The position numbers and the translations under genes were made by a program. Shown in pieces: positions 14,094 through 23,340 of a stretch of DNA of 64,000 bases. The stretch lies in the NCBI RefSeq assembly GCF_016097555.1, contig NC_054703.1:35966970-36030969 (forward strand), given 5' to 3'. The notes beneath the pieces are model-generated. The model was given only the letters and a program-made list of their open reading frames with translations. It made no database searches and had not been told where the DNA came from. Positions within the stretch are counted from its first letter, which is position 1. Every line of letters starts with the position of its first letter. This DNA comes from Gigantopelta aegis (lineage: Eukaryota > Mollusca > Gastropoda > Neomphalida > Peltospiridae).

Positions 14094-15683
14094 TGGTGAA
14101 GGAGATATATCAGCAAAGAGACAGAGAGAGGAGAGAGAGAGAGAGAGAGGAGAGAGGAGCGAAGCGAGAGAGAGGGATGGATGAGAGAGGGGAGAAGAGG
14201 GAGCGTGAGGATAGAGGACAGAGAGAGAGAGAGATTACAACAATACAGACCAACACACAGTGAGAGAGAGAGAGAGAGATAGAGGTGAGGAAGGAGAGAG
14301 GAGGATGAGGAGGAGAGAGAATGGTGGGTAGAGAGAGAGAGAGAGAGAGAAAAGAGAGAGCGAGAGAGAGAGGATAAAGGGAGGAAGAGGGGGAGGGAGG
14401 AAAGGAGAGAGAGAGATGAGAGAAAGAGAGAGAGAGAAAGCGAGAGAGAGAGGAGAGAGAGAAGAAGAGAAAGAGAGAGAGAGGAAGGAGAGAAAGAGAG
14501 AGAGAGACACAAAACAACACAGAGAGGGATACCATGTGGAGAGAGAGAGGGTGGGGAGGAACAAAGCAGGAGAGAAGAGAGAGAGAGAGAGAGAGAGAGG
14601 AGCAGAGAGAGAGGTCGGGGGGAGGGAGAGGAGAGAGAGAGAGAGATGAAAGAGAGAGAGAGAGAGAGAGAGGAGGAGGGAGGGTGGGGAGGAAGGAGAG
14701 AGATGTCCCTACGGACTAGGGTAAGGTACATATAAAAAGATCCCTTGCTTAAATGTATTGGGTTTTCAATTACGAGTATATTTCTGGTAGTCTCGTGTAA
14801 CAAAATACACTTTAACCCATCAACCAAATTTACAGATTGTAAGTGTAAATGTAAAAATAGAACAGTATATCTGTCCCAAACACGACGTGACCATTGCGTA
14901 ATATGTAAATTTTAATAGCAATAATATTATTGGACAAACCTTGTATTTCGCAATGAGGACGTGACCCATTCCAGTGACCTCTGTCTTCACACTTGAGTAC
15001 ATCCGGACCTTTTAGTCGAGAGCCTGCACGACAGCTGATGTGTACCACGGTGCCTACGTCACGACTTCTTGTGCTTAAGATGATGTTGTCGTCATAGAAA
15101 CCATGTTGGATGCCAACTGGCGGGCAAAAGGTTATCGGAACTAAAAGAAAAATTGTTTATTAGGATAAATCTTTTTCCCTGGGGGTCTCCCTCTGTCCTG
15201 GTCTGTCTCTCTGTCTCTGTCTCCTGTCTGCTGTCCTCTCATGTCTCTCTCTCTGTCTGTCTGTCTGTCTCTCTTTACCACAGAGCTCGAACTTAACGAC
15301 GGCAGTTGCCGTTGTTGAGATATAAATTGCCGTAGGGTGTGAGCATCACCAACGACACAAAAGTGCTGTCGTTAATGATGGCAAACTGTATATGCCTGGT
15401 GTACATTATCTGCCAGTATATAACATTAGTACATTTTAGTCTTATTTATTTGCTGCAAAACCACACAAAAAAACCATTGCCGCGGGCAGTCTTTAAATTA
15501 CCATCGATGGTCCGTTTGACCCACGGCAATTTTGTTTTTAACAAATTCTTAAATTCGATCCCTAACACCACACAACACACATACAACATGAACCCCCTTC
15601 CCAGGATATATATTTAGCAACCCCCATCGGGGAGAGGGGAAAGTTACCTGGGGAAAATAAATGTACACATCACAACCCAACCC

Positions 15684-15724
<41 letters not shown>

Positions 15725-18622
15725 AAGACCCGTGGGGCCCGTAGCACATGCTACATGCGCTACTAGGATAAACCGGCTCTGCATAGGCGCGCGCGCGCAC
15801 ACACACACATACACACACGAAACAACACACGCACCCCACGCACAACAACAACAACAACACACCATACATACACACAGCACAACACAACACAACACAACAC
15901 AAACACACACATACGCACACTCTAATACAGAGGGAGGGTGCTAGGAGTGCACACTATCTGAACTTCAATATTTGGATCAGCTGATGTTTCCTGGTTGTCT
16001 ATCATACGCATAATTCATGTTAGTGTACTGTGACATACTCTAGCTACTATGTTTAAAGAAAACCCCGACTACAACTGTCACAACAGCAGCGGCAAAAAGA
16101 CAACTAAACAACAACAAACACCCACTCCCATCCCCACCCCCCCCCCCACCCACCCCCCCAAAAAAAAAAAAAAAAAAAAAAAAACAAGAAGAAGAGAGAA
16201 ACACCCAAGAAAACAAAACAACAGCAAAAAACAACCCCAGCACCTCCCTTGTTTGCTCCAAACAAAAGACACAACTTCCCCTTCCCCCAAACCCCCCAAC
16301 CCCCCCCAAACAAAACAACCCCACAAACACAATCAACAACCCGCCCCCCAAAAACGCCCAACCCACTAAACAAGCAAATACAAATCCAATGACCTAATGA
16401 CACACACACACCGGATGTTCCAGCAAGTCATTTCTATGGTTATCAATAGAATATAAGTCCGTTTTACGCGTATGTCTTCCGCTTACCGCGTCAAACACAG
16501 CGGACACGGAAACCAAGCCTTGTGGCCAAGTCACCATGAATGGCTGAGAGCGGACACTTCTAGTGTACTAAACAATGACGAGACAGGGACAGATCCAGGA
16601 TATATTTGTGGATTAGACTCAGGGAGAAACGGACACATGGAACAATTCGTGAAAAGGACAGCCCAATAAACAACAACAACAACAACAACGACGACGACAA
16701 CGACAACAACAACATTTAAGCAAGCAACTTCTAAATCAATTCACCTGCTCAACCAATCAAATTTTAATCGATCCAGCAATTTAACTAATCAAATTCTAAT
16801 CAATTCATCGATTCAATCAATCAAATTCTAGTCTATTCCTCGATTCTTACAATAAAATTCTATCCAATTCATCGATTCAACCAATCAAATTCTAATTAAT
16901 TCATCGATTCAACCAATCAAATCTAACCAAATTAATAGATTCGACCAGTAAAATTTCTAAAGAATTCGTTGATTCAACCAATCAAATTCTAATCAATGCA
17001 TCTGTTCAACCAATCAAATTCTAATCAATGCATCTGTTCAACCAATCAAATTCTAATCAATGCATCTGTTCAACCATTCAAATTCTAATCAATGCATCTG
17101 TTCAACCATTCAAATTCTAATCAATGCATCTGTCCAACCAATCAAATTCTAATCAATGCATCTGTTCAATCATTCAAATTCTAATCAATGCATCTGTTCA
17201 ACCATTCAAATTCCAACCAATTTATTGGTTCAGCCAGTCAATCGATGGATGGTAATACTAAATGGTGGTGATGGTGGTGGTGGTGGTGGTGGTGGTTATG
17301 GTGGCGGTGGTGATGGTGATAGTGGTGGTGGTGGTGGTGGTGGTGGTGGTGGTGGTGGTGGTGGTGGTGATATTGCACAAACACCCAGGGCTCGAAACTC
17401 GCCAAAAAAATTGGCGGCCGAAAAAAAAAAAATGGATGTTGGCAGAATTAGAGAAAGCGAACCACGAACCACGATCAAGATTTTAATGTGGAATAAATAT
17501 ATGCAATACAAATATTAATAGTGGCTCATATGTTATAGCTCAAAAGAAAATCGACGAAATAATATTATTTGGCCAACTAACACCATTATAATTATTATTT
17601 TTATTTTTTTTTAAATCGCCGAAACGGTACATTGGTCGCATTTGGCGACCTGGCCACAGGCCGTTTCGATCCCTGACACCCACACCCTAAATACAGATGT
17701 ACTACCAACATCGGTGGTATAGTGTTAAGCCATTTGGACTTAAGGCTGATAGATACTGGGTTCGCCTCCCGGCACCAGAGCGAGTACTTATAACGATTCA
17801 AAGTGTAGGTACAAGGCCACTACACCGACTTCTCTCTCACTAACCATAAACAACGCAATAACAATAGATGTTTAACGACACCCCAGCACGAAAAAATACA
17901 TCGGATGTCAAACTATGGTACAAACAACTCAAAACCGGCCGCGATGGCGCAGTGGTTAAGCCATCGGACTACAGGCTGGTAGGTACATGGTTCGCAGCCC
18001 GGTACCGGCTCCAACCCAGAGCGAGTTCCTAAGGGTTCAGTGGGTAGGTGTAAGGCCACTACACCCTCTTCTCTCTCACTAACCACTAACCAACTAACAA
18101 CTAACCCTCTGTCCTGGACAGACAGCCAAGATAGCTGAGGTGTGTGTGCCCAGGACAGCGTGATTGAACCTTAATTGGATATAAGCACGAAAATAAGTTG
18201 AAATGGAAAAACTCAAACCCACTGTCGTAAATCGTGGCCCTGATCAGATAGCCCAGGTAGCCGAGGTGTGTGCCCAGGACAGCGTGCTTGAACCTTAATT
18301 CGATATAGACATGGAAATAAGTATATATAACAAAATAAGTATATCTTAGCGCTAAGATCACCGTAAGTGTATACGGTAGTTACGCATTGATCGCTTCGTA
18401 AAACGGAGCCCTGTACTTACGATCAACTGTATGTTCCCTATAAACCTGAGTCACATTCTCGTTATAGACTGGCGTAACGTCCGTCACATTAACTACTTCC
18501 GGTGCCGACGTGGAATTGTTGACGTTACTTCTCGTTACTAGGATGGAAGGATCTATGACGCTGGTGGCGTGCATTGGTGGGATCGTTGTCGACGTTGATG
18601 CTGTTGTTGTTGACGTCGCCAT
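6359..18622 (-). CDS. Gene 1: single-CCP (sushi) type membrane protein, five coding exons
   Basis: Coding exons on the minus strand are 18622-18421, 15140-14940, 13939-13798, 12900-12661 and 6434-6359. Their lengths (202, 201, 142, 240 and 76) sum to 861 nt, or 286 residues plus stop, and every junction phase agrees (1, 1, 2, 2). Residues 1-67 are Ser/Thr-rich with N-glycosylation sequons at N35/N36, N45 and N56. Residues 73-131 form a sushi domain (C73, C104, C118, W124, C131). Residues ~147-168 are a membrane helix followed by Cys and basic residues. The acidic, Tyr-rich tail has NPYF (199-202) and NPSF (233-236) and ends LTTF, a possible class I PDZ ligand. No signal peptide is visible, so either a 5' exon is missing or the helix acts as a reverse signal anchor. 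Inferred role: cell-surface receptor or adhesion protein. The ligand is unknown. Confidence 0.72.
6480..6727 (-). mobile_element. SINE A2
   Basis: GACACCACTAGAGCACATTG tail at left, CCATCGACGGG head truncated at right. Gene 1 intron 4. Confidence 0.85.
6806..6942 (-). mobile_element. SINE A2 tail adjoining the 51-bp array
   Basis: Tail 2 (ACACCACTAGAGCACATTG, ATCATCGGCTATTGG) runs into the body segment that is then amplified. Confidence 0.8.
6925..7640. repeat. 51-bp minisatellite made from a SINE body segment, 14 units
   Basis: The unit TTCATTAGTACAGACAGG + ATGGCACATACCACGGCGTT + TGATAGTGTCTTT is the A2 body around GACAGGATAGCACATACCACGG. 51 = 17 codons, so it stays open in at least four frames of 215-243 codons on both strands. 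No start context or splice evidence supports coding. Confidence 0.92.
7643..7835 (-). mobile_element. SINE with head D-like end, diverged
   Basis: CATTAGTAGCAAGGGG, CCTTTGATATACCAATCG, then AAGGTGGTTCGATCC, a D-type B box. Confidence 0.6.
7836..8572. repeat. ~120-bp imperfect tandem repeat plus unassigned sequence
   Basis: AAATGTACGTGATATGTTTA + TTTACATTTTTAAAAGGATA recurs near 8310, 8400 and 8500, about 2.5 units. An 82-codon frame at 7869 is not recognisable. Confidence 0.6.
8573..8821. mobile_element. hAT-like MITE with poly-T/poly-G core
   Basis: It starts CAGTGGCGGATCCAG and ends CTGGATATGCCTCTG (12 of 15 inverted match). The CAGTGGCGGATCCAG-type end is typical of hAT elements. I see no clear 8-bp duplication. 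Gene 1 intron 4. Confidence 0.55.
9064..9333 (-). mobile_element. SINE A1
   Basis: Tail AACGACGCACTCAACAC at left; head GCGCTTTACCACTGGGC at right. Slightly shortened body. Confidence 0.88.
9389..9650 (+). mobile_element. SINE C
   Basis: ACCGGCCTCGATAGTGCCG head, GGGTTCGCACCCC B box, CTGTCCTGGACAGACAGCCC, tail 3. Confidence 0.85.
9651..10093. other. Poly-C/A-rich stretch, no gene seen
   Basis: C runs at ~9685-9702 with A-rich flanks, then AT-rich unassigned sequence. Confidence 0.6.
10094..10631. mobile_element. Mutator-like non-autonomous element, 538 bp, older copy
   Basis: The ends CAATCTAATTAAAATTAG / ...TTAATTATATTG are diverged. The 9-bp flanks GATTAGACA / GTTTAGACT match at 7 of 9. 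It lies in the intron between gene 1 exons 4 and 5. Confidence 0.75.
10860..11161 (-). mobile_element. SINE A2
   Basis: AATGACACCACTAGAGCAC ... GGGGATCGATCC ... GGGCTACGTCCCGCCC. Confidence 0.88.
11162..11327 (+). mobile_element. SINE C, 3' part
   Basis: ACGACTCAATGGGTACGTG, CCTGGACAGATAGCCC, AATTGAATATAAGCACG. It directly abuts the head end of the SINE at 10860-11161. Confidence 0.8.
11463..11745 (-). mobile_element. SINE with head D and tail 2
   Basis: Tail ACACTACTAGAGTACATTG at left; CCACCGAGGTGATTCGATCC at right is a D-type B box. Confidence 0.7.
11916..12194 (+). pseudogene. LINE reverse transcriptase C-terminus, 5'-truncated
   Basis: The frame GAA ACG GGC... reads a zinc-knuckle-like end found at the C-terminus of many non-LTR polymerases: RICSLCKMNVVEDEYHF then VLVCPLY (C-x2-C-x9-H-x4-C spacing), continuing about 50 residues to TGA. 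No upstream RT domain is present, as expected for a truncated copy. It sits in gene 1 intron 4, antisense to the gene. The LINE clade cannot be fixed from this piece. Confidence 0.7.
12306..12608. repeat. CT, TA and TATC microsatellites
   Basis: (CT)n 12306-12491, (TA)n 12494-12520, (TATC)n 12558-12608. Intronic in gene 1. Confidence 0.95.
12661..12900 (-). CDS. Gene 1 exon 4: cytoplasmic tail
   Basis: The acceptor is CACTATGTTTCAG. Seventy-nine codons are rich in acidic residues and Tyr (DSYQGEDL, ENPYFAVER, VHYAKPE, NPSFYEDVY, EVLYDTPF). NPYF and NPSF resemble NPxF endocytic or adaptor motifs. The donor TTTAA|GTAAGTGG is strong. An in-frame TAA lies inside that donor, so unspliced RNA would end here at ...QFK, a possible alternative terminus. 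Confidence 0.78.
12901..13797. repeat. Gene 1 intron 3: poly-A, TTTG-rich and poly-T/poly-G block
   Basis: A run 13160-13188, (TTTG)-like 13203-13310, poly-T 13318-13378 ending in a G run. The rest (13400-13797) holds nothing I recognise. Confidence 0.75.
13798..13939 (-). CDS. Gene 1 exon 3: transmembrane segment
   Basis: The acceptor is CTGTGATTACAG. It supplies GA to complete a Gly codon, then encodes about 22 hydrophobic residues (LLIGVLSGCCGLVVIVV...) and a Cys/basic stop-transfer, CCKPRDK. The donor chosen, GGACA|GTGCGT, is weak but is the site that restores phase with exon 4. A weaker phase-2 alternative lies upstream at CTGAT|GTGCTG. The intron above this exon holds a ~700-bp CT-rich tract in the sense strand. 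Confidence 0.75.
13998..14705. repeat. ~700-bp purine (GA) tract in gene 1 intron 2
   Basis: The plus strand is almost all purine: pure (GA)n 13998-14087, then imperfect GA with GGA and GAGG units. In gene 1 pre-mRNA it is a CU-rich tract ending about 58 nt before the membrane-exon acceptor. Confidence 0.92.
14940..15140 (-). CDS. Gene 1 exon 2: sushi/CCP domain
   Basis: The acceptor is TTTTCTTTTAG and the donor CAAG|GTTTGT, both phase 1, the usual arrangement for CCP exons. It encodes 66 whole codons with four Cys in CCP spacing: FCPP near the start, ISC after 31 residues, KCEDRGHW, then a final PHC. The G-x-W followed by P-x-C at the end is the family signature. This is the best-supported domain in the window. 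Confidence 0.85.
15281..15564. mobile_element. CAGGGCTCGAAA-type MITE, diverged
   Basis: CAGAGCTCGAACTTAACGACG at left and TTAAATTCGATCCCTA at right are degenerate versions of the 17386 and 30179 termini. It lies in gene 1 intron 1. Confidence 0.45.
15565..16030. repeat. Poly-C and CA-rich repeats
   Basis: C run of about 38 at 15686-15723; (GC)n/(CA)n 15788-15910 with ACAACAACA and CACAACA units. Confidence 0.85.
16031..16744. other. A/C-rich low-complexity stretch, no gene seen
   Basis: CCCCCACCC and A runs around 16130-16185, C/A-rich to 16370, (ACA)n near 16675-16710. Frames here are compositional. Confidence 0.7.
16745..17230. repeat. 32-bp minisatellite
   Basis: CAACCAATCAAATTCTAATC + AATGCATCTGTT is repeated, most regular at 16975-17215, with older diverged units before. 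Confidence 0.9.
17255..17372. repeat. GGT microsatellite
   Basis: (GGT)n with a few GAT/GGC variants. It creates poly-Gly and poly-Val frames. Confidence 0.95.
17386..17675. mobile_element. CAGGGCTCGAAA-ended MITE
   Basis: It starts CAGGGCTCGAAACTCGCC and ends GCCGTTTCGATCCCTG. Subterminal ATTGGCGGCC / GGCGACCTGG elements lie inside. ACACC flanks both ends. Confidence 0.6.
17707..17855 (+). mobile_element. SINE C, 5' part
   Basis: TCGGTGGTATAGTGTTAAGCC, GGGTTCGCCTCCCGG, CTTCTCTCTCACTAACC. Confidence 0.75.
17935..18208 (+). mobile_element. SINE C, complete
   Basis: ACCGGCCGCGATGGCGCAGTGG head, TGGTTCGCAGCCC B box, tail ATAAGCACGAAAATAAGTTG. An extra tail copy follows at 18222-18330. Confidence 0.88.
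18209..18335 (+). mobile_element. SINE C, extra 3' fragment
   Basis: TAGCCCAGGTAGCCGAGG, GCCCAGGACAGCGTGCTTG, ATTCGATATAGACATGG. Confidence 0.75.
18421..18622 (-). CDS. Gene 1 exon 1: Ser/Thr-rich N-terminus
   Basis: The start was chosen at CACCATGG, a strong Kozak context. The exon ends in phase 1 at GATC|GTAAGTAC, a strong donor. The open frame runs on past the donor to a stop, but splicing here joins in frame to the sushi exon (C+TT = Leu68). Upstream in frame, STIT precedes the Met and a stop lies 12 codons up. An acceptor-like ATATATAG lies between them, so this could instead be an internal exon behind an unseen signal-peptide exon. Confidence 0.6.
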
Positions 18623-18889
18623 GGTGATGGTTGAACTATATATCGTTCGTTATTTCTGGTTCGAAAGTTTTCGCCTCAGCGTTACGTCATGGTTCCATGT
18701 TTCCATACTGTCGTCATTTCCGTTTTTGTTTTTTTTTAAATTGCGAAATTTAGAGGATATGCATTGCAGAGGATGGAACTGAATTCCTTTTAGCTATGAC
18801 TGCGTCATGTCAGAGAATGTTGATAGTTTACGCAACACATGGATGCTGAAAAGAAAAAAAGAGAAAAGAATAGCTAATTGAGAGCTTGT

Positions 18890-19174
18890 TTAACAAAGAT
18901 GTTTGTGACTATTGGATTTCAACATTTGGATTTCAAACATTTAGTAATTTTGACATACAGTCTTAGAGATGAAACCCGCTACATTTTTCTAGTAGTAACA
19001 AGGGATCTTTTGTATGCACCATCCCACAGACATGATAGCATATACCACAACCTTTGATATACCAGTCGTGGTGCACGGGCTAGGGCGAGAAATAGCCAAA
19101 TAAGCCCACCGACGGGGATCGATCCTAGACCGACCGCGCATCAAGCGAGCGTTTTACTATTGGGCTACGTCCGG
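18890..19174 (-). mobile_element. SINE A2
   Basis: ATTTAGTAATTTTGACATAC ... GGGGATCGATCC ... GGGCTACGTCCGGCCC. TAGCTAATTGAGAGCTTG precedes it and TAGTTGATTGAGAGCTTG precedes the next copy. Confidence 0.85.
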
Positions 19175-19199
19175 CCCAGAAAAGAATAGTTGATTGAGA

Positions 19200-19483
19200 G
19201 CTTGTTTAACAAAGATGTTTGTTTTGTTGATGTCATCATCGACTATTGGATTTCAACATTTTAATTTCAAACATTTGTTAAGTTTTTTCGGTTTTTTACG
19301 TTAAATGTTTTACGCATCATCTCAAAGACAGGACAGCACGCACCGCGGTCTTTGATATACCAGTCGTGGTGCACTGGCTGGAACGAGAAATAGCCCAAAT
19401 AGAACCACCGACGGGGATCGATCCTAAACCGACCGCGCATAAGGCGAGCACTTTACCACCAGACTGCGCCCCGTCCCTTGTTT
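19200..19483 (-). mobile_element. SINE A2, second of a tandem pair
   Basis: Same 5' lead-in GAGAGCTTGTTTAACAAAGA as the copy at 18890, so the pair may be a local duplication that then diverged. Confidence 0.82.
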
Positions 19484-19860
19484 AGTAACACCATGGCATA
19501 TTAAAATATATAATATACATGTAATATCTAATTAAGTCAAATTAATCAACTTCAAGCATGTTGTCTGGGGCTATTGAGCTGTTTGCGATGTCCGCATATG
19601 AGAAAGGTAAATATTATCTGTAATATACACAGGGGCAAATCCATGATTTTATAAAGAGGTGTGTGTCACAAAATTATAAAAAGGGCAATTTGAGTTTGTC
19701 GAAAGCAGATAAGCCGATCTGTTAGAATTACAGGGTAGCTTCATTCCTACCCACCCACCCCCCACCCCCACCCCACCCCCTCCTGCGCGTGCTGTAACCT
19801 CAACGTGGTGCAGGGGTGTAACATTCTCTTTGAGAATGGCCAATACAGCACAATTTGAAA
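19484..19860. other. No gene seen
   Basis: AT-rich, with a CCACCCCC-rich patch at 19745-19790. Confidence 0.6.
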
Positions 19861-20065
19861 TTTTTAGTAAAAGTCAGTATCTATCTATGATATTTGTATT
19901 TTTGCACAGTTCTTTACACTGTGTTTTAGTGTAATTGTTGAATTTTTATATTGATGTTGATCATCAAATGTTTGTTCCATTTACCATAGTTTGACACCCA
20001 ATAGCCGATGTATTTTTCGTGCTGGGGTGTCGTTAAACATTCATTCATTCATTCCTACCCCAGAG
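19861..20065. mobile_element. SINE-like tail of another type
   Basis: TTATATTGATGTTGATCATC, GTTTGACACCCAATAGCCG, TGCTGGGGTGTCGTTAAAC, (ATTC)n. A shorter match lies at 17870-17932 in the other direction. Confidence 0.5.
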
Positions 20066-20099
20066 CAGACAATGTCCCATACGCATAAGCGGTTATGGA

Positions 20100-20414
20100 A
20101 AGAAAGAAAGAAATGTTTTATTTAACGACGCACTGAACACATTTTATTTGCGGTTATACGGCATCAGACATCTGGTTAAAGACCACACAGATATTGAGAG
20201 AGGAAACCCGCTGTCGCCACTTCATGGGCTACTCTTTTTGATTTTGTATACACCATCCCGCAGACATAGTAGTACACACCACGGCCTTTGATATACCAGT
20301 CGTGGTGCACTGGCTGGAACGATAAATAGCCCAATGAGCCCACCGATGGGGATCGATCCCAGACCGACCGCGCATCGAGCGAGCGCTTTACCACTGGGCT
20401 ACGTCCCACCCCAA
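20100..20414 (-). mobile_element. SINE A1, near complete
   Basis: TTAACGACGCACTGAACAC ... GGGGATCGATCCC ... GCGCTTTACCACTGGGC. Preceded by (GAAA)n. Confidence 0.9.
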
Positions 20415-20679
20415 AGTAGTTATGGAGTACAGATACTACCATCTGCATGCTCACTAAATGGAATGAATGGTATGTATTTAGCACACTGTCTCTGACCTCT
20501 GACCTGGACCTTGACATAATTAATCACATTCAGTAAATAATTCGTTAAATAGAAATAGATTAACGTGAAATGGTGATCCGATAAGGTCACCAAGAGAGAC
20601 ACAAATGTATGTGACAAGCATTTTTGTCTTTTAGTATACATAGTATACGTACGAACACACGCACACGCACGCACACACA

Positions 20680-20721
20680 TCCACATATGTACATACATAC
20701 ATACCATACATACATCAATAC

Positions 20722-20812
<91 letters not shown>
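20680..20812. repeat. CATA and TA microsatellite
   Basis: (ACAT)n into (TA)n 20757-20812. Confidence 0.95.
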
Positions 20813-20815
<3 letters not shown>

Positions 20816-20837
20816 GAAATTTAAACATCGTGGTAAT

Positions 20838-21222
20838 AGAAAGAAGTGTTTTATTTAACGACGCACTCAACACATTTTATTTACGGTTATATGGCGTCAG
20901 ACATATGGTTAAGGACCACACAGAGTTTGAGAGGAAACCCGCTGTCGCCACTACATGGGCTACTCTTCCGATTAGCAGCAAGGGATCTTTTATTTGCGCT
21001 TCCCACAGGCAGGATAGCACAAACCATGGCCTTTGTTGAACCAGTTATGGATCACTGATCGGGTCAAGTGGTTTACACCTACCCACTGAGCCTTGCGGAG
21101 CACTCACTCAGGGTTTGGTGTCGGTATCTGGATTAAAAATCCCATTTCTCGACTGGGATCCGAACCCAGTACCTACCAGCCTGTAGACCGATGGCCTGCC
21201 ACGACGCCACCGAGGCCGGTCG
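20838..21222 (-). mobile_element. SINE B, near complete
   Basis: Tail 1 AACGACGCACTCAACAC at left, TCCGAACCCAGTACCTACC (B box complement) and CCACCGAGGCCGGT at right. Confidence 0.9.
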
Positions 21223-21441
21223 TGGTAATAGAGCGCCTGTTTTAATTTTCGCTCAGGAAATGACAAATTAAACATTAAGTTTACTCCTGCCATTAAATCA
21301 ACAATTATGTCACTTTAATTCACTGTGTTAAACAAGAGCTGTACACGCGGCGTTAAACAACTGTTGACTCGCTGTCACAGACGTGGTTTTAGGTGTTGGT
21401 GAACACGCCGTCGCCGACATTGTTTACAAGTATACGTGTAC

Positions 21442-21682
21442 CAGGGCCCAATTTCATAATACATCGCAAAACTAGTTTGCCACGTAAACATCACCACTCT
21501 ACTGCTAAACCACAATTCGTATCACTATTAAAGTAGAACTAATATAGTTTGAAGGACACACATTTCATTTTCTTTTATCTTTAAAATGCTCCATTTTCCG
21601 TAATATTTCTTTCATAAAATAGTCACCATACACCACTAGTCGCAAACGTAAAGGTAACGGTGTTTTGGGAAATTGGCTCCAG
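21442..21682. mobile_element. Short TIR element (GGGCCCAATTTCA ends)
   Basis: Left CAGGGCCCAATTTCATAA and right TTGGGAAATTGGCTCCAG form imperfect inverted ends about 240 bp apart. No coding capacity. Confidence 0.5.
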
Positions 21683-21734
21683 TGTTCACAAACGCATAAG
21701 ACATTTTGTAGTTTGTATTTTCTTCCTGTCTATC

Positions 21735-21982
21735 CTTACTTTCATGCTTATATTCAATTAAGGTTCAAGCATGCTGTCCTGGGCATACACCTCAGCTATC
21801 AGGACTGTCTGTCCAGGACAGTGGGTTAGTTGTTAGTTAGTAATGGTTAGTGAGAGAGAAGAGGGTGTCGTGGTCTTACACCTACCCATTGAGTCGTTAA
21901 AACTCGCTCTGGGTGGGATCGAACCCTGTACTTACCAGCCGTATGTCCGATGACTTAACCACGACACCACCGAGGCTGGTGA
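21735..21982 (-). mobile_element. SINE C
   Basis: GCTTATATTCAATTAAGG tail at left; GACACCACCGAGGCTGGT head at right. Confidence 0.87.
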
Positions 21983-22540
21983 GTAGATTGTTAATTTAAC
22001 TCGAAGAATATTAAATAAATAAATAAATAATGCTGCCGTTGTTGCTGTTGCTACTACCTCTCAAGAACAAGTGTCGACGCTATCATATACGAATGACAAC
22101 AGTGATTACAATGGTAATATAATTGCAATACTTAACGGACAACTCACACAACAACAATAACAATAACAATAACAATAACAATAACAATAACAACAACAAC
22201 AACAACAACAACAGCATTAACAACAACAATAACAGTAGCAACAATAATAACGATATTTACGGAATAATGTTACCATCGGAAACACGGCACGACTAACCTT
22301 TCAGCTGCGATCGGAAAGTATACTCCTTCTGGTTGGACGTATTGAAGGATTCTCCTCAAAGCAAAAACTCTTAGGTGACGTCACTTCCCGTAAATCAGAA
22401 CCAGAAGGTAATTAATCATATCATGCTAAAGGCGACTACACACAATAATATCCGGTTTGGAACGTGACTTTCCTAATGTTGAGACTAATGAATTTTGTTC
22501 AATTTAGTTTGATGATTATCCGCGTTTTCTTTTCTTTGAA
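21983..22540. other. ATAACA/ACA repeats and a CRE-like site; possible 5' region of gene 1
   Basis: (AATAAC)n/(AAC)n 22148-22215. TGACGTCA at 22377-22384. On the minus strand CTGAAAG|GTTAGT at 22297 could be a donor. No protein homology. Confidence 0.35.
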
Positions 22541-22541
22541 A

Positions 22542-22810
22542 CAGGACGTAGCCCAGTGGTAAAGCGCTCGCCTGATGCGCGGTCCGTCTTGGATCAATCC
22601 CCGTCGGTGGGCGCATTGGGTTATTTCTCATTCTAGCCTATGCACATCGACTGGTATAACAAAGACCGTGGTATGTGCTATCCTGTCTGTGAGATGATAC
22701 ATGTAAATGACCCCTTGCTACTAACGGAAAAATGTAGCGGGTTTTACCCAATAGCCGATGATTACTAAGTCAAGGTACTCAAGTGGTATCATTTAACAAA
22801 CTTTAACTTT
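22542..22810 (+). mobile_element. SINE A2
   Basis: ACGTAGCCCAGTGGTAAAGC head, GGATCAATCCC B box, shortened tail 2. Confidence 0.85.
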
Positions 22811-22851
22811 TTGTTTTTCTTTCTTTCTTTCTGTTTTTTTTCGATGAAATT

Positions 22852-22972
22852 AAAGGGACAGATCCTAGTTTTTAAACACCAAGGCATATTTTTCACCTGG
22901 ACCATAGTTTCAACCCGTAAAAATGCGTTTGGTTAATTTACAAACCTGTAAATATTTTGGATAAAGCAACTT
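22852..22972. mobile_element. TTAA-type MITE family 2, left-end fragment
   Basis: TTAAAGGGACAGATCCTAG, then AACACCAAGGCATA and CAACCCGTAAAAATGCG, as in the 33184 and 48422 copies. It stops at a SINE fragment. Confidence 0.6.
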
Positions 22973-23130
22973 ATATATCAAAGACCACGGTATGTGCTAT
23001 CTTGTCTACCAGAAAGTGCATACAAAATACCCCTTTGTTACTAATAGGAAGATGTTGCGGCTTTCATCTGAATACTGTGTCAGAATTACCAAATGTCTGA
23101 CCTCTAGTGGTGTCTTTAAACACAGCACAC
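22971..23130 (+). mobile_element. SINE A2, 3' part
   Basis: TATCAAAGACCACGGTATG ... CCTCTAGTGGTGTCTTTAAAC. Confidence 0.78.
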
Positions 23131-23234
23131 TTTATGTTCGTGATCTGTAGAAGTGTTGTGAATTGTTACACATAGCCGTGTTGTAAGATTATCTTCTGAT
23201 GTAGGCTTGCACACCTCATTTCCGGTTATTCTCG

Positions 23235-23235
<1 letters not shown>

Positions 23236-23314
<79 letters not shown>
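23236..23314. repeat. TA microsatellite
   Basis: Pure (TA)n of about 39 units. Confidence 0.97.
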
Positions 23315-23316
<2 letters not shown>

Positions 23317-23340
23317 GCTTTTAACATCACGAAACGGAAT

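Noticed and set aside
17156-17518. Gly-rich protein
   Set aside because: Translation of (GGT)n; the opposite frame gives poly-Pro.
19558-19606. ATG...GAGAAAG|GTAAAT as the gene 2 first exon
   Set aside because: Phase fits, but the peptide (MLSGAIELFAMSAYEK) is not a signal peptide and it lies 20 kb away among SINEs; too weak to annotate.
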